The notes under the pieces: model-generated
Told to the model about the DNA's origin: nothing
The model's input: the letters and a program-made list of their open reading frames with translations, nothing else
The model's database searches: none
Position numbers and translations under genes: made by a program
From: Zoroaster sp. YZ-2022
Lineage: Eukaryota > Echinodermata > Asteroidea > Forcipulatida > Zoroasteridae
DNA: 64,000 nucleotides
NCBI GenBank assembly: GCA_029582265.1
Contig: CM055828.1
Location: 2,029,402-2,093,401, forward strand
Reading direction: 5' to 3'
Part shown: in pieces, positions 26,601 through 38,600 of the stretch
How the letters are laid out: every line of letters begins with the position of its first letter
Numbering within the stretch: position 1 is the first letter of the stretch

Positions 26601-29600
26601 CCACAAACACAATTAACAATGTGGTTAACCACACTTCTGATGATTATAACAAAATTCTGTTTACACAAATACTTTATAAGGTTCGCTCCATTCCAATTTT
26701 AAAAATGGTGATACAGGGTTATCCTTAAGCATCTTAGAATTAAAATAACAAGCTCTTCTTTATTCTTCAGCAATACATATTGTAAAGGCATTTTTGTTTT
26801 AAATCTAGGTAGGTTCTGGGTGGCACTGCTCCCAAACCATCATTATTATGTGTCACAAGTGGCAATACTTGAAATAATTAATTTCAATCAAAGTCTTACG
26901 AAAAAGGGCTATAGAAAAAGTATCCGAATTGTTCCTCGAGTAAATATTATATGATCCCAAGGAGACTGGAAGCATCAGATTACAGTGTAAAGATAAACAA
27001 ACTACTTGCTACACACTGAACCAATACCAACCAACAGGGGGCGCTATTGCAAATTAACAGTGAGCTACATGTAGCATTATAATTATGCACTAGGCAGTCA
27101 TACATTACAATTTTTTTTTAAATCCATTTATTATTTGAAGGTAGGTCTGTCAATAAGTTTATAACTCACATAAACAAAACATTACAAAAATCTTTGAAAA
27201 TCCATCCTTTTGCATATAGGCAATATATCTTAACTTCAACGTAAAAACATACTGCAGTTTTCAGACACAGGGTTCTTAAAACAAATCACACAAGTAATAA
27301 AAACTACAAAAGTCACTCTTCATAAAAAAAATAATATAAAATACTTTCCCAAGTACCCTGTAGCCCACTTAAGGGCCCAAGAATCTCAGATGCTCTTCCT
27401 TTAGGTACCTACACCCCCCCTCTCTCTCTTTCCATACATATCACAATCAGAAAACACTCAAACTCTATGAACACTCTTGGTAATTGGTCCATTATTACGA
27501 AGATCAAGAAATAATTGAAGAAACCAATTCCTCTGAAGGTTTCAGCTCAATGCAAACACGCATTTTGGATAAACAATTTCACAATTTTGAATAAAAAAAC
27601 ATAGGTTTGTGCCATAACTTCTGCCCAGGCCAGATTAACATTAGACAATTAGGACAGAATAATTTCATGGATATTTTGTGACACCATGACACCACCATCT
27701 TGTCAGAAAATAATTCAAGTGTTCAGAGGTTTTTATATGATAAATGCTGACACCACAGAGTGATATTATTCTGGCTCATTCTTTCTTACTGTTGATGTCA
27801 TTGGAAAAAGCTGAAGGTTCACAAACGTATTTAACAAAACAAAAATGTGAAAACTGAAGAGTCCATTTTAAGAAAATCTTGTATCTTACCTTGTCTTCAG
27901 GTTTCTCTTTGTCTTTTTCTTCTACTTGGGAGTCTGAGCCATCTTCATTCTAAATGGGATAACAAGTAGTCAAAATTACACATCCAATTTATGAAAAAAC
28001 TGGGGAATAAAAACCACAACAAAGAAAATTCAGTTTGAATACAAATAGTTATTGGGTTGAAGCTTTGTGATGGTAACACAAAGCTTGGTTGTATTTAAAG
28101 CAAAAAATGATTGAGTTTGAGAGAAATCACTGATCTGATTTCTTCATCTTGTCTGGTTATCTTGAGCTGATAGAGGAAGGGCCCTGGAATGTCTCCCAAC
28201 AAAATATTCCTTCAACAGGTGTTCCAGTTGTCACAGTACCTAACGGGAACATCTTGTTGGAGGTTGGAGAATGGAAATGTGAGCATGTGTGAGTGTGCAA
28301 ACCAAACAATTTGACACAAAACAGCTTATTAGAAGATTTTTTTAAACTAAAAGCTACAGCTTAATGCATGCATTATGGACTGGGGTTTGTCACTTTTTGA
28401 GAGACTGATAAAAGCAGATGTTGGGTGGCACAGGAGGGGAGGGGGAAACATGATAGAAAGAGGATCTACAATGCGTGATTGGAACCCCATAAAGAAACTA
28501 CCAAGACACATACAAGGTTTTTAAGTTTTTATTTATTCACATAAAACAAATAACAAAGACTTGTTGATATATTTTAAAGCATATCAAAACAGAAATATAA
28601 TTTTGTACATAAATAACACAGAAGCCCCCCCCCGTAGTTAATCATTTCATCTGGTCAATTTTATTCACACTGCAGACAGTGTTGTGTAGTTCCCTAAGTC
28701 ATGGTGAAGATAACCATGAAAAGTGTCAGCACATCATTAAGCACCAGACTATTTTAGCCTCATTCTGGATCTTATAAGTATATAAAGGATAATCACGACG
28801 GCCACCATATTTAAAAGTACAGATGCTTCGAGACTGATATGTTCCATGTCATCTCTCGTGCTACTAAATCTGACACACCTATTAACGGCAGGTGACAATT
28901 CTTCTAAATCATGAGAGATATGATCATTAGCAGTATATGCATACATAAGCAAAGCATTTACAGTCAGTTTGTTACAGCAATGAAACTCATGTCTAAAACA
29001 GTGAAAGATCGACTGAACAAGTCTATCTTTTCAATGTTGGCTTGCATAGCAGATCCTATTTATTTGTAGGTAGTGCCAATCATGTACTTAATTCAATTTG
29101 TTCTGGCTCCTAAATGGATTGACAAGACTGTAGAATGCCATTCTGAAACAAGGTTAAGACATTTCAAAACATAAATATAAGGTCACATGAATACTTCCAG
29201 TCATAATACAGATTCCTTCAAATTTTCAAGTGGACATTCCCCATACATTTTTTTCCCTTAAATTCTCATCTTTATTCATAAAAGTTGTTTCCCTCTGCTG
29301 TTAATATTTCCTCTATGCTACAAGACAAATAAAACTAATCCATCCTAGGCTGTTAGTAACCCAAAGATGAAACCCTTCCTTTGGAAGCAACATACCTCTT
29401 CATCGACATATATTACCCCAGTGGCGCGTCGCCGTTCTCTGGGCCGGCGACGTGTGATGGTGGTGAGTTTCTTTGGAGATTTATCATCATCATCTTTCTC
29501 CTTCTCTTTCTCTCGTTCTCTTTCCTTCTGTCGATCCTTCTCGCGATCTTGCTCACGCTCCTTCCTCAGATTATCCCGTCGCTCTTTTGCTTTGGCCTCG

Positions 29601-32600
29601 TCAGTATCTGGACCAGATAAAATACAAAAAGTTTACTTTGACTATTCTATATATTTATGAACAAAATTGTGACATCTCATTTACAACTTTTGACAAACAC
29701 CAACAATAATTACAAATTTATTAAGCTGTGTCATTAAACAAATAAAAAATGAAATGATTACCTAGTAAGTACAGACTTTATATCAGACTGAGCTAAAGAC
29801 CATTTAAAATGGTAAACATTTGAAGTACTTTTGCTGCTTGCGATCTTTGAGATCACTGAGAGCTTCCTTTATAAAAGCCATTTTGAAATAATCCTTTCTT
29901 GAGACTTTTATGGTTCTGTGGTGCTTGTTAGTTCAATTACCTTGAGATGGGAGTCTAGCTGTACGTGAAGAGCTTGCTGTATCGGCCGATGATGACCCAA
30001 TACGTCCTGGACGTGCAGTAAAGGTTGCCGTGGTACTAGCTTGGTTATCCTGACCCGTACGACCTGACCTCTGCGGTGGCTCCGTATCCTTCAACAGAAC
30101 AAAATCCAATTTGGAATGAACTTGCAGAGTACTTATATCAAAAGACTGGATATATTAAGAAAGCAAAACATAAAACTTATGTTCGGTAGAGTGGACCGGC
30201 GTATAGTTCACAGCAAAAAAAAAAGAATTAGTAATGAGTTTGATTAATCAGCAATAAATGGGATTAAAGATAGAATGAATATTCAAGAGGTTAGTCATGC
30301 ATATTTATTCCTAACCCACTATTGTTGTTTTGGTGCAAGTTATAAGCATACAGAAAGTCAACCAAGAAAATAAAAGCTGTGCTCCTAAAATATCAATAAT
30401 ATTGATCAAGATCCTGCTAGAATCAATATGTCAGACCCTCTACCTTACCCAGCAATAATATCTTTTTTAAGAAATTGAAAAACTGATTCTGGACTGTGAC
30501 TGTTTTAAAGCCAAGAGCTAACATTAACAAAATGTCTTATTAAAAAAGTGATTTGATTATGTACTGACCTAGTCTTATAGCAGACACCTCTTCCATCAGT
30601 GTTAGCGGACAGTGCAATAGCTGGCCTGTTAGTCTCCCCTGTGCTTCCACAGCTGAACATGTGAGTAATTTCATTAAACCCAACTTCTCTGCACTCATTT
30701 ATTTGTGTCTTGAGATAAATACCGTTTTCATGTGGTCTGCTATTTTTGGCATTTTTTTTTATGGAGCAAGCGCATGTGTCCCCTGAGGGCGATGCGAAAT
30801 TAAGAAAGTTGGCATGTTACTGCAGGATAACAACCAAATGAATATCACAGTCAGTTTGGTTACTCATGATAATTCAAGATCTGGAATTTTCTTTTTCTAC
30901 AAGACATCTAACTTAGCTACGTAACACTGGCTATACCCATAGATAATATGCTTCGCATGATTGTCTTTGTCATGACAATGTTTTACATGTTTGATATTCA
31001 AGATGAAACTGATATTTGATTTGCCAAAATGAGGTTGCTTGATGTTTAACTGTCCCCCAATGGATAACCTTCCATACTTCAATGAGTTGAATTCACTGGG
31101 TGTGGTTACCATAATTATTCTTTTGGGTCATCCAGTCAATCCTTAATTTCAAACTCTGAATACATTACAATGTGTACAGTGATCTGTATGATTTCCTTCT
31201 AGTCAAAGTTTGTCGCAAGAACAATCTTAAATGGCTTAATTTCTGAATTTGACCTAGATATTTTATACCTATGAACCAGAAAAGATTTCAGTTAGGTCAT
31301 AATTTCCCTCTTGTCCCCTGAAGCATCCCTAACCTTTTTCTTGGTATCCTCTTCAACATTTGAAGAACTTGATACCACTAATGTCTGTCAGACCAGACAA
31401 GATGCTTTTTTTGGTTTTTGGGGGTTCTGTGCGACTTAAGACATTTCTATCAGTTGGCGAAATGCCAAGCATTTCACATGCTGGGGGGGCTAACTAGATG
31501 AGCGGCAGTTAAGTACTCTGTAAGAGCGACGATGATGAGGTGGATGATGAGGTGAATGATGACGATGATGATGATGATGATGTTGATGTTGATGATGATG
31601 ATGATGATGAGGCGTACGAGGCTGGGGGGGCACCTTGATAGATTTTATGGTGATTGAGATAGAATGAGGAGAGATGTGACCGAGGAAGGTGACTGGGGAA
31701 GATGATTTAAGATTTGAGGGGGGGGGGGGGAGGAATGCAGGGAGGTAGTGAGGGAAGAAAAGACAAAGGTTAAGGAGGGTGAGGAGATGGAGGAGGGCGG
31801 GGCAAGGGCTGGTTGGTAAGAAGAGACAGAGAGAAACAGATGGCATAAAAAGAGGAAAGGGTGACAAGGATTATGAGGAATAAAGGAAGGGAGAGATAGA
31901 AAAAGAAAGAGATAGAAGAGACAGCATATGCAAGGAACAAGAATCACAAAATAGACAAAGCAGAAATGTTTATCTGCAGTGAAGAAAACAAAGGAATAAG
32001 ATGGGTTAAAAGGAAAGCAACTAAGAACAATAGAGACCAAATTCATATATTATGCTATAATGAGTCATTTATTGTAATTGTGTATATTTCTACGTATCCC
32101 TGTCCTTTTATTTATGGGATATAAATTGATATTTTCTTAATCAAAAATTTCAAATACTTTTTGTTTTCCATTTTATTTAATAAAACACCCAAGTTATCCC
32201 TAAAAAGTACAATGCATTGCACCAATGTACTTATTTGCATATCATTCATTAGTATTCTACCAATCAGAGCTGTCAGGGGCACCGTGGGAAAATGCCCTCA
32301 GAGGAATCTTGGATATGTTTGGTATGTCGGGCTGCACGTCATGCAGAGAGAAGGAAAGATGACTCTTGTCTAATTAAACAGCGACTGTCCACAAGTCAAG
32401 TAGACAGTAACTTAAAGGAACAATCCATTTTAAAGGGGCAACTCTGGTTTTTATGTGTTGCATGACAGCCTGCGATACAAGTGACAGCGGGTTAATAGGA
32501 ACAAGGAGAAATATTAGTGGAAGGATGAGAAATTTGAATATTTAATTGTGAGCAGCAGCTTTTATGTTTAGGGAATGTAGATGTGTACATGCAATGCCAC

Positions 32601-35600
32601 TCCGGATCAGACTTGTCATATTGGAATAATAAATAATCAATGATTCTTGCTTACTGAACAATAACCAAAGAGATTATTTATATCGAAACTGTTGGTACAT
32701 TACTTCTGATTATAATGTTATCATTTGAAGTGACAAGGTTGTTTGTTTCCAAGACAAAATGTATATGTTAACTATTTCATGTTATCTGCATCGGTGCCAC
32801 GTTAATGTATTTTGGGGCTGGCATGTAATGGTATTAAACCCCCCCCCCCACTAATATATAAATTATCGCTGTTTGTGTGTACGATATAAGTGCTTTTTAT
32901 CAGTTGTCATCGTAGTGTGAAGGTTAGTGTCCTCCAGAGGATTAACCGTGATTTGCAAATTTTCTTTGAAGGAGAGAGCTATCACAGAATGGGGGAAGTG
33001 TTCATTGAAGGCCATCTTTTGTCGGCAAGCATCCTGATTACTTAGAATTGGATTTGCGGTTACAACCATGTGCATTGGTAACATTTGTTGAGATATTGGG
33101 TTACTCTATGAAGCATATGGCCAAGAAACACAGTAGCAATACATTCATGTTGATCAGTTTTCAATTTAATGGTCTAGCATTCCTAATGAAATTTACTGGG
33201 GCAAGTTCCCCACAATGCTAACTAGTTTGGCATGCTCAGTCTACTGAGCAGGGCAGGAAGTTCTGTAATCTCATGCTACTTTTTTGCTAAGAAACTACAA
33301 TTAGCAGCTTACACTAAGATTAAAACCAGTATACTCTTTTGGTAAAATGTCTGTAAATGCATCTATATTTTTTAAGAAAATACAATTTTACTATTTTATA
33401 AGAAAATAGTAAAAATGTATTCAGACTGTTTGTATTCATTTGGATCATTCCAACGTGGAATTTCTGTCTTCGGCTGATTGAATTTCATTTTGGAAACTAT
33501 TTCACTAATTTTACTAAAACTAAAACCTGAGACAGAAATATTTCAAGGGATGTAATCATTTGTTTTTTGAGATTACCAATAGTGTCTAAGCACTTTAATT
33601 TTGCGTTATGGCTAACTAAATTCAAATATCCAGTAAGCAAATTATGAGCAGGCTAGGAGCCAATTTCATTGTATTTACAGAAAAAGCAATGATTCTTTAA
33701 ATTATCTGTAAAATTACAACATTAATGTTTTCTATCCCAAATAAAACATCCCAGCTGCTCAATGCAAATTGGTTTTGTCGTTAAAATAATTGACTTGGAC
33801 ATGAGCCAAGCTGAAGTCAGCCAACCGAAACAATATGAGCAAATGAGCCGAGACGATTAAATCTGACACAAATAAAAAATACCTCATAAGTGCTATTCCA
33901 CAGATGCCAAGGGTTTTTGTTGCACAAATACAAAGTACATGTAAACACAAAGGGTGAAGCAGGCGTGGTTATAGACCCAACATTATTTGTGGGGAAGGGA
34001 TGAAAGGCTACACATTTGTTGTTGGGGAGGGAGCCTAGACAGACTTTGGGTGGGGCTCAAGCCCTCCTAGGCCCGTCCCCCTTTAAGAACCACGCCTGGG
34101 ATGAAGGAAGAGGTGCCTGGGTCTATTAAACTACAACCTAGCCTGAACTGTTAAAGGGTGCTGAATTGCTGATGTCTCCTCATTCAAATAACTGCACTGG
34201 GTGAAATCACAGCTTACCAAAGGCTTGCAGGCAAAGTCACACTAATCAAAGGAAATCAAGGTTAGTTAAAAGCCACTTTACAATCACTCATGCAGTGGCC
34301 ATTTGTATTTTCCACATGCAAGTTTATTAAGACAAGGTACATGTAGCAAGCATGGTACCCTGTTTAATGACCAAATATGTATTTCAATCTATGCCATTTT
34401 GTCAGGGGACCAGACAAAGATTGCCACAGTAAGAATGACCAACATATTTACTCTTAAATTCCTTCAATTAATGGGAATCTGCCCGTCTTTTTTTTTTCAG
34501 AGACAGACAAAAAAGGTGATTTCTATTGTCTACCCTGATTTAGAAATACATGTGTTTTGTAGCTGATTTTTGAAATGATAAAATATATTTCAATGCAAGA
34601 TAATAGCCAGAGGATTATCAGGGTGTTATTTAGACACTTTTCCACCAACAGATATCTTCTTAATTCCTGGATGAAACACACTTTGAAGTGTATTTAATAT
34701 TTATATACAGATCTCCATTGTACATACAGGAATCACATTTGTATTTATTCCAGAGGAGTCACAATGACCGAGTATAAAGTCTGTGCAATGGTAAATCTCT
34801 TCAGTAATTAAATAACTGTTGTAATAAATAAAATGTATACATTCTATCATAAGACTCTGGCTAAGACCTTTCATTGAAGGAATTGCATTGGAGCATCACG
34901 TGTCGATAGGAATGATCTATAAATGATACACAAACTTTTGTCTCTCATAAACCACTGAATCTTTTTTAGATCCGCCCAGTTCTTGCTTAACAAACCATGC
35001 TTGAAGGATATGAAAATGAGGCAAGTGAAAACTAAAGACCTCTCCTGCTCCATTGGTTCCATTGGTTCCATTGGTTCCATTGGTTCCATTGGAAACATTG
35101 GAAACATTGGAAACATTCACACAACAAACATGCTTTCATAAACAGCATCATAGCAAAGCACAATGTCAAATGTTCACAGTGGAGGTTGGATGGCAAAATA
35201 TAAACCTTTAGAAGTTTAAAACATTTAGCTCAATACCACAAAAATATTCATAAGAATGTTATGAAAAAGTCAACTGTTACGATTCTCTTTTACTCAAAAT
35301 GTTTGCAGCGAAACGTAAACAAAAATAAATAATAATAATACACAGCAGTTGCAAATAACTTTCCATGAATGTGTACAGCTAAACATTTGCTAATTTATGC
35401 ATTTCATTTGTGTGTACGCATACATCTTTACAATGCACATAAATGAGAATATTTTAAACAAATCAAAGCCAACCGTGAACATTTCACATGGAGGAGGAAA
35501 TGGAAGAGATGAGAGGTGGGTGGAGAGAAAGGGCTGAAGGAAGGGATATGTGTGTGTGTGTGTGCGTGTGTATGTGTGTGTGATTAATAAATGACCCAGT

Positions 35601-38600
35601 AACATACCTCCTCATTCCTACTTGTAAATGATACCCGTCCAACTCTCCGTGCAGGCCTGCTTGGTTCCTCTTCTGTCTTATTATCCTATTAAGTCACAAA
35701 TGTTTCTTACATTTATCAGGCCCCATTGTCATATTGAGGATTTAATTTTTTCTGTGGGGAGGGGGGTAAAATTAACATTTCTTTTACATACATGTGTACA
35801 TGTAGAAGTTTACTTTGAAGAAAATTTGTTTGAAAATAGTTCAGTGCATATTGATTTGGTGCAGTCTTAAGAATGGCTATTATTTGTAATCCTTTCTACA
35901 TTTATATGAGGATTTTTGTCTTCTCTCATTAATTTGGGAGGGGAAGGATGAAATCCAAAATATTTGAACTAGTTTACTTGAAAACAAATTCTGTTCAAAA
36001 AGGTTTGGTGCTTAATTCAGAATGATTTAGATTTGTAATTTTCTTGATAAGATTATGAGTTCATTGAAACAAAACAAATATCATCTCGCTTTCATAATTG
36101 AAGATAGGGGAGTATCAAAAGGCCAAAAATTGTAAAGAAATTTTTTTTAAATGTGCTATTTTAAAGTATTTGTTTTCCTTCCCTCAAGTAAAATAGAAGT
36201 GTATAGCCACCACCAATAGAGAGTGCTACAGAACAAGTGACAAAAAAGCGCTTTGCAAATTGCATTTCATTAAGCGATTTTTCTTGGTTATTTTTCAACA
36301 GACTGCTTCATCTTGATTGGTTTATTCAACAGCAGCGGAAAGAATTTCTGGTTAGGCTCCCCAGCTACATCAGTAACCATAGCAACCAATGAAAGCCAAA
36401 ATGCCCGTCTTACCTTTTGGAGTTCATTCTTAGTCTCCTTGTCCTCTTTCTTTTCCCGAATCGCCGTCTTAGCACTTTCTAAATCTTCTGCTGTCACTCC
36501 CTAAAACAAAATGGAAAAGAATCATAAAAACTACATGTTCTTAATATTAAAAATATTTCTGCTCATAAATAAAACAGATTTATGGGGAAGTTTGGGGGTA
36601 TTCTTAACCAAGCCAACCCCATTAGCATTGTTATAAGAAAGTGATAAAGTCAAATATAAGTACGACTTGCAGCTTTGCAAGGTGAAATGGATAATTAAAG
36701 ACTATTTGCGGTGACACCATGTAGAAATTCTCTTCTTCTGAAGATGATCAAAGCATATTGATCGAAACTTCGAGTTGTCACCAACTGGTTCTTTGAAGAA
36801 TTTCTCCATGGTGTCACCGCAAACAGTCTTTACTTCAAGTCAAATATGTATATTGCAGACACATGATGGACCAATGAAGTGATATTAGACAGGTGCCCAA
36901 AATATCCAGATGTATACGGTATGTACAGTCAAGCCTATGTACAGTACACACCCACCTATGAAAAAGTGTCCACATTAAGAAGGTACCTATAATGTCCAGA
37001 TTTATAAAGTATGTATGTCTTAACCTGCATCTAGTGGACAATCAAGGGACCAATGAAGAAAATAGACAGGTGTCTACAACATCCAGGTTTACAGAGTTAC
37101 TTTTTAAGTTGTTTTGACTGTTCTCAAAGAGCAAGTACCAATTATACCCATGTCGGAAAGTTTGAAATGATTATTGACGTACCTGAGTTGACCTCCGTGA
37201 TGACCTTTCTCTTTTGGCTCTAGCCCTACGTTGCATTTCGGACTCATCATCCTTAGCAGGTGTCATATACAACCTATAGTAAACAATTAATCACTCATGG
37301 TTGAATTTATATAATTCCAACAGAGATCCAGTGCAACGTATTATGGAATTATCAGATGTTACAAGTTACTGGGGAGGGGGTGTTATTAGAAAAATTCATG
37401 ATCGAGGGAGAAATTTGGATGAAACCGTTTTTAAATGCACACCACACGAAACAGTTTAATTGAATAACCACTCCAAAAAAAAGGAAAAAAAAGAAATTAC
37501 TTTGTTTTATCATGAGGACAGTTGTTAACAATGACAACTTTCAAAAAACTGTTTTACAATCGTTTCAAGAACAAAACTGTTGGTTCACATCCAAATGTTG
37601 TTAACTTTGTTTAGAAGATGAAGGGAGAAATGAACACAGTAGAAACAACAGTGGGGTGTACGGTCAAGAATCAATTAAGATCAGTTAAGAATATGTTAAT
37701 GTCTTCACTGTACAATTTTGGTAAATGCAAAGAATTAAAATTATCAAAATGAGATCAAAGTTTATTTTGATGGAGAGGTTTCTAGGCCAAATTATCAAAA
37801 CAAAGTGTATTATAATTTGTTATCAATATGAATTTTTATTTTGGTCAGAGATTGTAAATGAAAATTGTTCTAATAAAGCTTTAAATTTCACAAGAAAGTT
37901 TAAATTTTCTTGACATACATCTTGCTCTTCACTATGTATGGATGCATATAAAGACATTTTACCAAGACACAAAATAAACAGACCATGGAGCAAAGATCAT
38001 ATTTTGACCAAATTATATCTGATGAACATTCTGTGCCTTCAACAATTGCAAAGCAAGTACAATTTAAAACTGTATTCCGTTATTTCATATTGGCTGATTA
38101 CCAATGGTATAAGATACCTACAATAAACATTAATCAGGTTACAGCCATCTTTGCAAATATAGCACAAATTCTCAATAAATGATGGGGACCAACACTATTT
38201 TCCCTTCAAGCCTTGATTTGGGTCATGTGAATTTGTATAGGAGAAAAATAAGATGGTTGCCTATTAATATATGAGAGGAATTCAGTTCAAACAAACAGAA
38301 GGAAATATATTTTTTGTGTGAGAACACTGAATATGAATAAATTAAAGAAGGTTGATAAATGATAAGAAGATGGAGAGAGACAGATGATCAGACAGAATGA
38401 CAGATGGGTAGACAAACATAGTAAGACTGACAGTGAGATAGAGAGGGTTTTATATAGCGAGATTGAGAGAGATAGGATTGGAATAGAGTATCTGTTCCTC
38501 GGAAGCCAATGAACCCCTGCGGTTTACCTTCTCCCGGTAGACGTAGTGGGCACGGTTGTTGTTGCCGTGGTTACAGGAGGGGTGGTGGAGGTTGTTATTG

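Larger units (their letters stand above)
30089..35607. other. MYPT intron between exons c14 and c15
   Basis: About 5.5 kb. Contains a GATGAT tract, a long purine-rich tract, the third copy of the old repeat (33340-33570), a 9-bp tandem repeat and a TG microsatellite, each listed separately. No exon recognised. Confidence 0.45.

Noticed and set aside
31490..32046. Pro/Ser/Leu-rich open frames on the minus strand
   Set aside because: They come from the pyrimidine-rich complement of a purine tract, which rarely contains stop codons.
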